Notes: a model not told the origin generated them from the sequence alone. A DNA stretch of 64,000 nucleotides from CBDCPI01 sp965220245 (GCA_965220245.1 CBDCPI010000013.1:248001-312000), one strand, 5' to 3'; shown: positions 23,834 to 32,681, counted from the first letter of the stretch. Numbers and translations are program-made.

Positions 23834-25726
23834 ATGGCTAAAGTCCTAGGCATCGATCTGGGTACGACCAACTCAGTCGCGGCGGTAATCGAAGCTGGCG
23901 AACCCTTCATCGTGGAGAACGCCGAAGGCGGGCGGTTAACGCCCTCGGTAGTCGCCGTAAATGCCCGGTCGGGAGAAAGGTACGTCGGGCAGGTCGCCAA
24001 GAGGCAAGCAGTCACCAACCCGGAGAACACCCTGTTTTCCGTAAAAAGGCTAATGGGCCGTAAATATGACGACCCGGAGGTCCAATCGGCAATCGGCAAA
24101 TTGCCCTATAAAGTAATCAAGAACACCAACGGCGACGCTTACGTCGAGATGGCCGGGGAAAACTACGGGCCCCCGCAAGTATCATCCTTCGTACTCCAAA
24201 AGATCAAACAAGACGCTGAAGCCAAGCTGGGAGAGAAGATCACCCAGGCGGTAATCACGGTCCCGGCTTACTTCAACGACTCGCAAAGGCAGGCCACCAA
24301 GGATGCGGGCACCATTGCCGGGATGGAGGTGCTGCGCATTATCAACGAGCCCACGGCCTCATCCTTGGCCTACGGGTTGGATAAGGCCAAGACCGACGCC
24401 ACCGTGGCGGTGTTCGACTTGGGCGGCGGCACTTTCGACATTACCATCCTCGAAATGGGCGATGGCGTATTCGAGGTAAAGTCCACCAACGGGGATACCT
24501 TCCTTGGGGGTGATGACTTCGACCAATCGATTCTGGACTGGCTCACCCAGGAGTTCCGACAAGAGACGGGCATCGACCTGACCAAAGACCGAATGGCCTT
24601 GCAAAGGCTGCGGGACGCTGCGGAGCGGGCCAAGGTCGAGCTTTCCAGCGTCTTGGAGACCGAGATTAACCTGCCCTTTATCACCGCCGACGCCAGTGGC
24701 CCGCAGCACTTGGTGAAAACCCTGAGCCGGGCCCGCTTGGAGCAGTTGGTTGCCCACCTCATCAGCCGCACCGAAGGCCCGTGCCGCCAAGCGCTGGCCG
24801 ACGCCGGTGTACGTACCGACGCCATTGACGACGTTATTTTGGTGGGTGGCATGACCCGGATGCCCGCGGTCCAAGAAAAGGTCAAGGAGGTCTTCGTCCG
24901 GGACCCCAGCCGCAGCGTTAACCCGGACGAGGCGGTGGCCTTGGGAGCCGCGATCCAAGCCGGCGTCCTTGCCGGAGAGGTAGACGACATTGTCTTGGTG
25001 GACGTTACCCCTCTGACCTTGGGCCTGGAAACCCTTGGCGGGGTCTTGACTACCTTGATCGGCCGCAACACCGCGATTCCAACCGAGAAGACAGAGACCT
25101 TTACCACTGCGGCCGACGGCCAGACCAGCGTCGACATTCATGTGCTACAGGGGGAGCGGCCCATGGCGGCCGACAACAAGTCTATCGGCCGTTTCATGCT
25201 GGACGGAGTCCTGCCCGCGCCGCGGGGGGTCCCTCAGATCGAGGTCAAATTCGATATCAACCGGGACGGCATCCTATCGGTATCCGCCAGGGACAAAGGG
25301 ACCGGCAAGGAGCAAAAGATCGTCATCCAGTCAGGCTCGGGACTGGCGAAAGAGGATATCCAGCGGATGGTGGACGAAGCCCGGGCCCATGAGGCCGAGG
25401 ACCAGCAACGGCGGGTGGAGGTGGAGACCCGCAACCAAGCCGACTCGTTGGTCTACTCCGCTGAGAAGATGCTGGAAGACAATAAAGACAAGGCGCCCGA
25501 AGACCTGAGGCTGGAAGTGGAAAGCAAGGTGGCGACTCTCAAGGCCGCCATCACGGCCAACAATGTGGCGGAGATCCAGGCAGCCACGGCCGACCTCAAC
25601 AGCGCATTGCAACGGTTGGGCGAGGCCGTGTACAGCCAAGCGGGCGGCGGGACCAATACCGGAAGGGCGCCGGATGACGATCAACCGGGTGGCGGCACCG
25701 TGGAAGGGGAGTTTCGGGAGGTTTAA
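23834..25726 (+). CDS. dnaK: Chaperone DnaK (Hsp70)
   Basis: 630 aa. It starts MAKVLGIDLGTTNSVAAV (phosphate 1), with VITVPAYFNDSQRQATKDAG, VFDLGGGTFDITILEM (phosphate 2) and DVILVGGMTRMPAVQ (adenosine site) in the ATPase domain. The substrate domain has VTPLTLGLETLGGV and the helical lid. The C-terminus is a Gly-rich DDDQPGGGTVEGEFREV rather than EEVD. No dnaJ follows; the next gene is a small unknown protein. Confidence 0.97.
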   Translation: MAKVLGIDLGTTNSVAAVIEAGEPFIVENAEGGRLTPSVVAVNARSGERYVGQVAKRQAVTNPENTLFSVKRLMGRKYDDPEVQSAIGKLPYKVIKNTNGDAYVEMAGENYGPPQVSSFVLQKIKQDAEAKLGEKITQAVITVPAYFNDSQRQATKDAGTIAGMEVLRIINEPTASSLAYGLDKAKTDATVAVFDLGGGTFDITILEMGDGVFEVKSTNGDTFLGGDDFDQSILDWLTQEFRQETGIDLTKDRMALQRLRDAAERAKVELSSVLETEINLPFITADASGPQHLVKTLSRARLEQLVAHLISRTEGPCRQALADAGVRTDAIDDVILVGGMTRMPAVQEKVKEVFVRDPSRSVNPDEAVALGAAIQAGVLAGEVDDIVLVDVTPLTLGLETLGGVLTTLIGRNTAIPTEKTETFTTAADGQTSVDIHVLQGERPMAADNKSIGRFMLDGVLPAPRGVPQIEVKFDINRDGILSVSARDKGTGKEQKIVIQSGSGLAKEDIQRMVDEARAHEAEDQQRRVEVETRNQADSLVYSAEKMLEDNKDKAPEDLRLEVESKVATLKAAITANNVAEIQAATADLNSALQRLGEAVYSQAGGGTNTGRAPDDDQPGGGTVEGEFREV

Positions 25727-25859
25727 ATCCAAGGGTTGTCCCATTACGGGCAGGGGAAGCTGTCTGTTATAATGGCTACATAACGACAGTGATCCCGGTA
25801 AATGACGACCAGCAACCCCTGGTTAACCGGACCCCAAGGCTTAGAATGCTGGAGAGGAT

Positions 25860-26144
25860 ATGAGCGCTTCGCCAGAGAGAGCAGACCAAGAATTAGTAAG
25901 TAATGAGAACGAGTGGGTACTTGAAGGGATTGACCGGACGCTAACCCCTCTCCAGTATCACTACCTCAGCCTTTTGCAACGGCTGATTTCGGTAAAGAAC
26001 AGCTACCAGATCGACCCCAACTTTGAAGCCTGGATGATGTCTGCCATCAACAAGGCGGTATACTCGACGCTACGGGACTGCATTGAAGCCAACATCGGAG
26101 ACGCCGCCAAGGAGTTGCTAAGCCAGGAGCACCAGGTCAACTAA
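25860..26144 (+). CDS. Small helical hypothetical protein downstream of dnaK
   Basis: A 94-aa acidic, helical protein (LEGIDRTLTPLQYHYLSLLQ, EAWMMSAINKAVYSTLRDC). I do not recognise it. GGAGAGGAT precedes the ATG at the right distance. A TATAAT at 25768-25773 may give it a separate promoter, although it could also be read from dnaK 130 bp upstream. Its place after dnaK, where dnaJ would be expected, makes a chaperone link conceivable but unproven. Confidence 0.6.
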   Translation: MSASPERADQELVSNENEWVLEGIDRTLTPLQYHYLSLLQRLISVKNSYQIDPNFEAWMMSAINKAVYSTLRDCIEANIGDAAKELLSQEHQVN

Positions 26145-26183
26145 GTAGCGACGTCCCGCAACAAATAACATCTGCCGCAAGTA

Positions 26184-26216
26184 GCTACAGGTAGCGGTTT
26201 TACCGCTACCTGTAGC
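26184..26216. terminator. Bidirectional terminator hairpin
   Basis: GCTACAGGTAGCGGT (26184-26198) pairs perfectly with ACCGCTACCTGTAGC (26202-26216) around TTT. It lies between two convergent genes, the usual place for a shared terminator. Confidence 0.7.
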
Positions 26217-26289
26217 CTTCGCTAACCCCGGTCTCAGGTCCCACATCCGTATCTGCGCCCTAAACCCCCGGTTTGGACGCGGATAGCCC

Positions 26290-27414
26290 CTACCCCAGAC
26301 CGTGCAGCGGAAACACCCGGTCCTTGATTTCCTCCACAGTCCCTTCAGCGTGCTGGCGCGCTTCCTGCCGGACTTGGGCCGGCACTTCGGGGGTTTCGGT
26401 GTCACGTAGCTGGCGCACACCGTGTTCTTGGGCAAATCCCTCCGGTATCCGGTCCGGCCATTCCACCCCAAGCATCACCCCGTAGGCCAACGTCCAAGCT
26501 CGGGCGACGGCCATTAAATCGTAGCCTCCGCCTCCCAGGGCCAGCCAAGGTATCTCCAGGCCGGAAAGGGCTTTCACCGCCTCGACGTATCCCCGGGTAG
26601 TCAACTGGAGATGGGTCAGCGGGTCGGTGTGGTAGCTGTCTATCCCCAACTGGGCCACCACCACGTCGGGAGCAAAAGCCTGCAACAACGGGGGCACCAC
26701 CTGGTGAAAGGCCTCCAAGTAGAGTTCGTCTCCGGTGTACGGGTACAGAGGGATATTGACCGAGTAGCCCACTCCTTGGCCGGTCCCCAACTCGTTAACA
26801 AAACCGGTGCCCGGAAACAAGTACCGCCCGGACTCGTGAATCGAGATGGTCAGCACCTGATCGTCGCCGAAGAAAGCGTCCTGTACCCCATCTCCGTGGT
26901 GGGCGTCAATATCGATGTAGGCAACCCTAAGACCGCGCCGCCGAAAGTAGATGATGGCCAGCGCGGGGTCATTGAATACACAGAACCCGGAGGCATGAGC
27001 CGCGGCGGCGTGGTGCAGTCCACCGGAGATGCTGAAAGCGACGTCTACGTCCTTGTTGGCGAGCAGCTCCGCAGCTACCAGCGAGGCGCCGGTGCTAAGC
27101 GACGCCGCGTCAAACATTCCCCGGTACATCGGGTTGTCGCCGTGACTGGAGAAGTTGAAACGCGACGGATCGTACCCGGTGAGACCCAGGCTGAACGACC
27201 GGACGGCCGAAATGTAATTGGAGCTGTGCAGCCAACTCAGTTCCTCTTCCGACGCTGCCCGAGGCGGCGCCAGGGTAGAATTATCCGCGTCAAAGGCCCC
27301 ATAACCCTGAAGTAACTCGTAGGTGTACCGCAGACGCACCGGACGCATCGGATGGTCGCTGCGGAGCTCATGGTGGGATAAAGCATCATCATAAACAAAA
27401 GCGCCCCGGCGCAT
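26290..27414 (-). CDS. acuC: AcuC-type histone-deacetylase-family protein
   Basis: 374 aa, zinc hydrolase of the arginase/deacetylase superfamily. Landmarks are the N-terminal RSDHPMRPVRLRYTYELL, GGLHHAAAAHASGFCVFNDP with the paired active-site His, and the metal site YIDIDAHHGDGVQDAFF. TISIHESGRYLFPGTG and the C-terminal LALGGGGYDL follow. AcuC enzymes deacetylate acetyl-CoA synthetase in Bacillus; no acs gene is in view. The ATG overlaps the stop of the Mut7-C gene (TGATG), so the two are coupled. Confidence 0.9.
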   Translation of the reverse strand: MRRGAFVYDDALSHHELRSDHPMRPVRLRYTYELLQGYGAFDADNSTLAPPRAASEEELSWLHSSNYISAVRSFSLGLTGYDPSRFNFSSHGDNPMYRGMFDAASLSTGASLVAAELLANKDVDVAFSISGGLHHAAAAHASGFCVFNDPALAIIYFRRRGLRVAYIDIDAHHGDGVQDAFFGDDQVLTISIHESGRYLFPGTGFVNELGTGQGVGYSVNIPLYPYTGDELYLEAFHQVVPPLLQAFAPDVVVAQLGIDSYHTDPLTHLQLTTRGYVEAVKALSGLEIPWLALGGGGYDLMAVARAWTLAYGVMLGVEWPDRIPEGFAQEHGVRQLRDTETPEVPAQVRQEARQHAEGTVEEIKDRVFPLHGLG

Positions 27415-27896
27415 CAGCGGACCTCCTGGTATACCTGTTGCAATTCAGCCAACATTCGTGACCAGTGGGTGCCCCGCCAGTAAACCCGGTGACACCCGGC
27501 GCATTGCCTAAAATCCTGGTGCTTCGAGTACACGTAGGGCGGCACCCTTTGGGCCACGGCTTCTTTCTTCACTGGCGTTAACAGTTCGTTACAGCGGATA
27601 CAGCGGGAGAACCCCCGGTCCAAGTCCAAGTTAAGGTCCCGGACCAACTGACGTAGCTGTAGCCGCAGACCGTCGTCAGCGATTTGCAGTACCCGCATTT
27701 GACCCTGACGGGCCACTCGCCGCAAGCTAAAGCCGGAGTCTCGGGTTACCAGAAGCCGGTTTTCTTGCAGAGCGATGCGCACCAAATCGTTGTCGTCCGC
27801 TTCTCTAGGAAACAAGGTGTCGTAGCCCATCACCCGGAGCCATTTGGCCAAACGGCCCACATTCAGGTCCACCACAAAACGCTCCGCTACCGCCAT
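27414..27896 (-). CDS. Mut7-C RNase-domain protein
   Basis: About 160 aa from ATG 27896 (MAVAERFVVDLNVGRLAKW). An upstream ATG at 27971 adds 25 unlikely residues. The Mut7-C fold is visible: FVVDLNVGRLAKWLRVMGYDT, the acidic EADDNDLVRIA, LLVTRDSGF, and a C-terminal zinc ribbon with CIRCNELL and CAGCHRVYWRGTHW. The domain is PIN-like and predicted to be a ribonuclease. It lies immediately upstream of acuC, in one unit. Confidence 0.88.
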   Translation of the reverse strand: MAVAERFVVDLNVGRLAKWLRVMGYDTLFPREADDNDLVRIALQENRLLVTRDSGFSLRRVARQGQMRVLQIADDGLRLQLRQLVRDLNLDLDRGFSRCIRCNELLTPVKKEAVAQRVPPYVYSKHQDFRQCAGCHRVYWRGTHWSRMLAELQQVYQEVR

Positions 27897-28084
27897 GCTG
27901 GAATCCCGTCTGCCCTTATTATTGGCGCCAGTGTATGTTCGGAGTCTATTGAGATTAGCCAATTGGGTCAAGGCGCGTAGCCCGGTCTGACCCGGGGCTG
28001 CTCCTGACTAAATTAATTGAAACTCGCTACGGGCGCAAACATAGAGCACCCGCAGCAATGTAGTACATTACTAGGGCAGAATCA

Positions 28085-28290
28085 CCTGCGGCGTATGACC
28101 CCAATAATCCGGGGCCGCCGCAGGGTCTCTCGACGCCGACAGCAATGTCCTTATGGGGCGTCGGCCGGCAGAGAGACTGGACCAAAAGGCTCCGAATCAA
28201 CCTTAAGAATCAACGGGGGAGAGCCCCGCGGAGGCCGGTCCTCCAGTCCTAGCCGCTCTGGGCAATAATCCAGCGGACGGACCGGTCCGT
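28085..28290 (+). ncRNA. Hairpin-rich leader or small RNA candidate
   Basis: The strand reads as a ladder of stems. The first is CCTGCGGC/GCCGCAGG (28085-28092 with 28117-28124), with an inner CCCC/GGGG. The second is GTCTCTC/GAGAGAC (28125-28131 with 28171-28177), with inner GCCGAC/GTCGGC or the alternative GACGCC/GGCGTC. Further stems are CGGGG/CCCCG (28214-28228), CCGCT/AGCGG (28253-28276) and the self-complementary ACGGACCGGTCCGT (28277-28290). It ends 20 bp before the next start codon. I do not recognise a known riboswitch, RNase P, tmRNA or SRP RNA in it. Confidence 0.45.
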
Positions 28291-28310
28291 AAGAGGAAAG
28301 GAGATGGATA

Positions 28311-28997
28311 ATGGCGAACGGATTTGATGAGTCCCTGGAAGAACGGCTGAATATGGCCGAGCAGGCCGAAATGGCGGTTAGACAACTTCAGTCGTTGGCT
28401 TCGGAAGCACCCACGCTTCGGGCCGAAAGGGCCAAGACCCAAAGGGCCGCCGAGCGGCAAATGGCCAGAGACACCGCGATGGGCCAAGCCGCCGACGCCA
28501 TGAAGGTGGCGACCGAAAGGCAGAGTCGAGTTCCGGAGTTGCTGGGAACTGCCGCCCGGGCGATTGGCGAGCTTTTTACCGCGCTAAAAGATATAGAAAA
28601 CCGGCGCCAGGCTGCAATGCAAGCCCTGGCCGTAGCCGACCGGGTAGATTACGAAATCGAGTTAGAAGAAGGCGAGGAGCGTGAGCATTCCCTCGGCCGC
28701 GACCCACGTGGGCTGGCCTACGCTATAGCGAGCCGCCACGGCGACGCCCGGGTGATCCGTCTCCTTGAAGAACTAAGCCCCGGCTTCGCGTTACTCTACG
28801 GTTGCAACACGGACGACCCCCTCTACCGCGACGTTGCTAAATTTGTGGTATCCCGGGTGACCTCGGCAACCCCGCCGATGGCGGCCGCAGCAAACCAGAG
28901 CCGCCCCAGCCGCGTCCCGGAACTAACCCCAACAACCTCAACGGAGCCGGGGGCTAAAGCGACGCCGCCAATTGCCACTGGGCCAGCGGAGGAGTAA
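28311..28997 (+). CDS. Coiled-coil hypothetical protein
   Basis: 228 aa with a good GGAAAGGAG ribosome site. The first 110 residues are charged helix (LEERLNMAEQAEMAVRQL, RAERAKTQRAAERQMA), then an acidic EIELEEGEEREH. A compact part follows (LAYAIASRHGDARVIRLLEE, FALLYGCNTDDPLYRDVAK) before a Pro/Thr-rich disordered tail. No signal peptide or membrane segment is seen, and I do not recognise the family. It is preceded by the strongly structured leader and may be controlled by it. Confidence 0.6.
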   Translation: MANGFDESLEERLNMAEQAEMAVRQLQSLASEAPTLRAERAKTQRAAERQMARDTAMGQAADAMKVATERQSRVPELLGTAARAIGELFTALKDIENRRQAAMQALAVADRVDYEIELEEGEEREHSLGRDPRGLAYAIASRHGDARVIRLLEELSPGFALLYGCNTDDPLYRDVAKFVVSRVTSATPPMAAAANQSRPSRVPELTPTTSTEPGAKATPPIATGPAEE

Positions 28998-29170
28998 CCT
29001 CGCTTTCAACCTCTGACAGCCCAGCAGCCTCTGACGGCCCGGCAGCGACAGAGCGCGAAGCACATCTCCCCGGCCCAAGGCCGGGCTTTCAACCGGCGGT
29101 TGTTCCGCAATCGCCGGTTATCTTTGTCTCTGCCCTTCACTCCGACAGGCGCCCGGTCTGAAGGTCTGAC

Positions 29171-29272
29171 GTAACTGTTCAGATTTGAGGGGAATCGGCC
29201 CTTCGACTCCGCTGCGCTGCGCTCAGGGTGAGCGGTTCGGTGTCAGTGCGCTCACCAACTCTGAACAGTTAC
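29171..29272. mobile_element. IS66-type MITE, 102 bp
   Basis: It has the ends GTAACTGTTCAGATTTGAGG and CAACTCTGAACAGTTAC and a perfect 8-bp duplication GGTCTGAC (29163-29170, 29273-29280). Length and cargo match the copy at 7852. The rest of the gap 28998-29411 shows nothing. Confidence 0.93.
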
Positions 29273-29411
29273 GGTCTGACCTGTCGGTTGACGGGGTTAC
29301 GGGCCATGTATAGACTCGTGGTGACTCGGAATGAGTTGGCTCATTCCCCGGTACGCCAAAACCACCTCTAAATGGACCGCCAAAGTCCTTGATGGCAGCG
29401 GGAGCCCGGCC

Positions 29412-30419
29412 ATGAAACTAGGCATCTACAGCTCTATTGCGAACCCTCCCAGGGGCGACGACCTCGACCGGTGTGTGGACGAGGTAATCGCCGAGGCCCG
29501 GTTAGCGGAGCAAGCCGGATTTGATTCCTGCTTTTTCGGAGAGCACCATCAAGACAAGGACGGTTTCCTCCCTTCGCCGCTAATCGTGGCGACCGTCGTC
29601 GCTTGCCACACTCAAAGTCTCAGAGTGGGCACCTCGGTAATTCTCCTACCCTTACACCACCCGGTGCGAGTGGCGGAAGACGTAGTCACCCTGGACCTGG
29701 TATCCAAGGGTCGAGTAACTTTGGGCGTCGGATTGGGCTATCAGACCGCGGACTTCCAAGCCTTCGATGTCCCGATAAACGAGAGAGTGGGCCGTCTCGA
29801 AGAAGGAGTAGAGGTAATCCGCCGGTGCTGGGAAGGCCAACCCTTTTCGTTTCATGGCAAGCATTTCCGGTTAGATGAGGTCCAAGTACGGCCCGCGCCG
29901 TACCAGCAGCCTGCCCCGCCTTTGTGGATCGGCGCCAGCACCTCGCCGGGCGCCCGCCGCGCCGGCGCCCTAGCTGATGGTTTCGTCTCCACCCCTAGCA
30001 CCGCCTTGGACACCACCGTGACGCTGATCGACGGTTATCGTGAAGCCGCCGCGGCCGCCGGACGTGAAGCCCAAGTGGTGCTGATGCGCGACGCTTGGGT
30101 AGCCTCCAGCCGTGCGGAGGCCGAGAGGGTTTACGGTCCCGAAGTGATGGCCGCCTATAAATACTATTGGAAAGCCGGCTTGCCCGAGTTCAGGGGAATA
30201 GAGTCGGAATCCGAACTTACTTTGGATAGAATCGCGCCGGACCGGCTGGTCTTGGGGGACCCGGAGGAATGTTTGAGCGATTTTCATCGCTGGAAAGAAG
30301 CCACCGGCGCCGAGCTTTGCTTGCTCCGGCTCCGGCACGCCCACTCCGGCGGCCCACCGCATCAGCAAATCATGAACGCGATTAGCCTCTTCGGTGAGAG
30401 AGTGATTCCTTATCTTTAA
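29412..30419 (+). CDS. LLM-class flavin/F420-dependent oxidoreductase
   Basis: A luciferase-like monooxygenase fold TIM barrel, 335 aa from ATG 29412 (MKLGIYSS); an in-frame ATG at 29331 adds a doubtful basic leader. Typical features are EARLAEQAGFDSCFFGEHHQ, VGTSVILLPLHHPVRVAED, TLDLVSKGRVTLGVGLGY and PLWIGASTSPGARRAG. Such enzymes use FMNH2 or F420. It is 24 bp upstream of a crotonase-family hydrolase, suggesting a shared ring-cleavage pathway in which an oxygenase feeds a C-C hydrolase. Confidence 0.88.
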   Translation: MKLGIYSSIANPPRGDDLDRCVDEVIAEARLAEQAGFDSCFFGEHHQDKDGFLPSPLIVATVVACHTQSLRVGTSVILLPLHHPVRVAEDVVTLDLVSKGRVTLGVGLGYQTADFQAFDVPINERVGRLEEGVEVIRRCWEGQPFSFHGKHFRLDEVQVRPAPYQQPAPPLWIGASTSPGARRAGALADGFVSTPSTALDTTVTLIDGYREAAAAAGREAQVVLMRDAWVASSRAEAERVYGPEVMAAYKYYWKAGLPEFRGIESESELTLDRIAPDRLVLGDPEECLSDFHRWKEATGAELCLLRLRHAHSGGPPHQQIMNAISLFGERVIPYL

Positions 30420-30443
30420 TTTGCGCCCATTGGAGGTTTAGCC

Positions 30444-31205
30444 GTGGCCAACTTCCAAGACTACTCCCAGAAGTACCAATGCATCCAAATGGAGAGGCAG
30501 GACGGGGTCCTCGAAATCACCTTCCACACCAACGGGGGGCCGTTGCAGTGGGGAGGGGTACCCCACGAGGAGTTTCCCCGGGCCTTCTATGACATCGGCA
30601 GCGACTCGGAAAACCGGGTAGTAATCATGACCGGGACCGGCGACGCCTTTTCCGGTCCTCCCGGTACGCCGGAGTCCCGTCCCAAAAGAGCGCCCGCCGA
30701 ATGGGACAAGACCTACTGGGAAGGCAAACACCTGCTGTGGAACCTGCTGGACATCGAGGTCCCCATGATAGGGGCGGTAAACGGTCCCGCGCTGCGTCAC
30801 TCCGAGCTGCCCTTGCTTTGCGACATCGTTTTGGCTGCTGAAGACGCCAGCTTTCAAGACTCGGGGCATTTCGTTAACGGCTTGGTGCCCGGCGACGGAA
30901 TGCACATCGTCTACCCCATGCTGCTGGGTCTAAACCGGGGCCGGTACTTCCTGCTAACCGGTCAGACCATCGGGTCTAGCCAGGCACTGGACTTGGGTCT
31001 GGTCAGCGAGGTGCTGCCCAGGGAAGAGTTGTTGCCTAGGGCCAGGACCCTGGCCAGCGAGTTAGCACGGCAGTCGGACTTGGTGCTCCGTTATACCCGG
31101 GTGTCCATGACCCAATACATCAAACGCCAGATGCACGACATCCTGGGTTACGGCCTGGCGCTGGAAGGGCTAGGTTCGGCAGACAGCCTAATGCGAGGCG
31201 GCTGA
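30444..31205 (+). CDS. Crotonase-superfamily protein, 6-oxocamphor-hydrolase-like
   Basis: 253 aa from GTG with a TTGGAGG site. The fold is enoyl-CoA hydratase/isomerase, but the segment FQDSGHFVNGLVPGDGMH and the following NRGRYFLLTGQTI closely recall 6-oxocamphor hydrolase, a beta-diketone C-C hydrolase. Its catalytic His occupies the GHFVNG position. The acyl-CoA-type oxyanion region is VNGPALRHSELPLL. This makes retro-Claisen cleavage of a diketone more likely than CoA-ester hydration. It is coupled to the LLM oxidoreductase upstream. Assignment of the substrate class is inference. Confidence 0.8.
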   Translation: MANFQDYSQKYQCIQMERQDGVLEITFHTNGGPLQWGGVPHEEFPRAFYDIGSDSENRVVIMTGTGDAFSGPPGTPESRPKRAPAEWDKTYWEGKHLLWNLLDIEVPMIGAVNGPALRHSELPLLCDIVLAAEDASFQDSGHFVNGLVPGDGMHIVYPMLLGLNRGRYFLLTGQTIGSSQALDLGLVSEVLPREELLPRARTLASELARQSDLVLRYTRVSMTQYIKRQMHDILGYGLALEGLGSADSLMRGG

Positions 31206-31300
31206 GCCCTTGGAATGCCCGCCAATTCCGGCCAAACAAGACTGATAGGGGTTGACCGTAAATCCCCAAATCCACCATCTAAAGAGACAGAAACACCTCG

Positions 31301-31486
31301 TTGGAGCCGTCCGGGAAGCTGGCTATGTATGATGGTAGATGGTTAAATCATGGAAATCCAGAAATCAAACGAATCATAGTTCAGACAACCGCATCGAAAA
31401 CTGAAAGACCCGGCATAATCCGTAACCTGATTCTGCCCAATGGCGGGAATCCACTAGAATGGGCAGAGGAGGAAGTGAAATGGTAG
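31301..31486 (+). CDS. Possible 61-residue protein upstream of the HEPN gene
   Basis: A TTG-initiated frame (MEPSGKLAMYDGRW, ending LEWAEEEVKW) whose TAG overlaps the ATG of the next gene in ATGGTAG. No convincing ribosome site precedes it. Overlapping small gene plus HEPN protein is the layout of many toxin-antitoxin pairs, which is the only reason to list it. The sequence itself matches nothing I know. Confidence 0.3.
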   Translation: MEPSGKLAMYDGRWLNHGNPEIKRIIVQTTASKTERPGIIRNLILPNGGNPLEWAEEEVKW

Positions 31487-31857
31487 TTACCGGCCGGGTA
31501 GCGGAGATTTTCGCCGACGCCAGAACGGTCCACGAAAGCGCGTTGCGGGCGCTGGAGCAGGGCGACATCCGCGACGCGGCGGAAAAGGCTTGGTGCGCCA
31601 CCAAGCGGGCTACCGACGCGCTCATCCTGGCCCGGACCAGCAACGAACCGGAGAGGACTCCGGAGACCTCCACCGAGTTGCGAAAGCTGGCCGCACAAGA
31701 CGGCGCCGTCCAGCCCCTAGTGAGCCGCTATTACTCCAGGCAAGGCATACTGCACGGCGACTGTTTCTACCTCGGACTCTGCGACCCCATAACCGATACC
31801 GAACGGCGCATCCGCCAGACCGCCGACTACATCTGCGACGCCGAGAATCTGGTCTAG
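31480..31857 (+). CDS. HEPN-domain-like protein
   Basis: 125 aa from ATG 31480, behind a strong AGAGGAGG site. All helical: AEIFADARTVHESALRALEQ, DAAEKAWCATKRATDALILA (the usual HEPN helix 2-3) and YYSRQGILHGDCFY, which contains R-x4-H, the HEPN nuclease motif. Such proteins are toxins or substrate-binding partners of MNT nucleotidyltransferases, but no MNT gene is adjacent. The gap 31858-32283 that follows carries no convincing gene; short frames in it have no coding character. Confidence 0.7.
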   Translation: MVVTGRVAEIFADARTVHESALRALEQGDIRDAAEKAWCATKRATDALILARTSNEPERTPETSTELRKLAAQDGAVQPLVSRYYSRQGILHGDCFYLGLCDPITDTERRIRQTADYICDAENLV

Positions 31858-32283
31858 TAGTGCAACTACTTTGAAATGATGGATTGCTTTTCCAGCCGGG
31901 TTCTCAGTCTGATGCTTATCCACGTAATCCCACCAACCAAATCACCCATCAGTTCAAAGATTTCGCACCACTAGATGACTACCCCCAGACACGAATCAGA
32001 CCTGACCGTCCTACTAGAACGGGCACAACAGATAAGAAACAGCCGATGTTGAGCATACCGCATTATGAGGATTCTCCGATGGTCAAACCATGGGAGTCGT
32101 CCCCGCCCGGATAGCCTCTCAGACTGGTCAGGTGGCGAAGTTAGGAAATCCAGCGCCAATTGACTTTCCCCCACGATATTTGTAAAATTATTTTGATGCT
32201 CACGGGTCTTGGCATGATGGCCCCAATTATGGGGCCATTTCGATGTGTCTCTAAATCAGGGCCGCTAGGCTGATCTCTATCGT

Positions 32284-32355
32284 GCCCCTGTGGCGCAATG
32301 GAAGCGCAGTCGACTTGTAATCGACAGGTTAGGGGTTCGAATCCCCTCTGGGGCT
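32284..32355 (+). tRNA. tRNA-Thr (anticodon TGT)
   Basis: The D arm is GCGC-AATGGAA-GCGC, the anticodon arm GTCGA-CTTGTAA-TCGAC, and the T arm AGGGG-TTCGAAT-CCCCT. The acceptor GCCCCTG/CTGGGGC has one T-T mismatch at the sixth pair. CCA is not encoded, unlike the other tRNAs of the window. Confidence 0.88.
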
Positions 32356-32444
32356 CTTAGTGGTTTTGGCGCCCTTGGACTGTGCGCCTGACGCTGGTCC
32401 TGAGAAGGCCGTCAGCGTGCCTCAGGAGGGACCCTCGAAGTGTT

Positions 32445-32532
32445 GGAGGGGTGGGTGAGTGGTTAAAGCCACCAGACTGTAAATCTGGCGTCCGGAAGGG
32501 CTTCGTAGGTTCGAATCCTACCCCCTCCACCA
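32445..32532 (+). tRNA. tRNA-Tyr (anticodon GTA)
   Basis: The acceptor is GGAGGGG/CCCCTCC with A73 and an encoded CCA. The anticodon loop CTGTAAA sits in a CCAGA/TCTGG stem, and the long class-II variable arm expected for Tyr is present. Second in the Thr-Tyr-Thr-tuf cluster. Confidence 0.94.
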
Positions 32533-32606
32533 ACTTTAGAGGTTGAGCATCAGAGGAAAATAAGAGATAGTATAGAGAGGAAATACGCCGGGTGCAGCGG
32601 CGACTG

Positions 32607-32681
32607 GCCCAGATAGCTCAGCGGTAGAGCACGTTCTTGGTAAGAACGGGGTCGGCGGTTCAATCCCGCCTCTGGGCTCCA
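32607..32681 (+). tRNA. tRNA-Thr (anticodon GGT)
   Basis: The acceptor is GCCCAGA/TCTGGGC, with an encoded CCA. The anticodon arm is CGTTC-TTGGTAA-GAACG and the T arm GGCGG-TTCAATC-CCGCC. It lies 26 bp before tuf, as in the conserved tRNA-tufB clusters of many bacteria. Confidence 0.95.

Noticed and set aside
31860..32280. Short frames after the HEPN gene (e.g. starting MTTPRHESDLTVLLERAQQ)
   Set aside because: Stops come after about 25 codons, there is no ribosome site, and no continuation in another frame looks like a recognisable protein.
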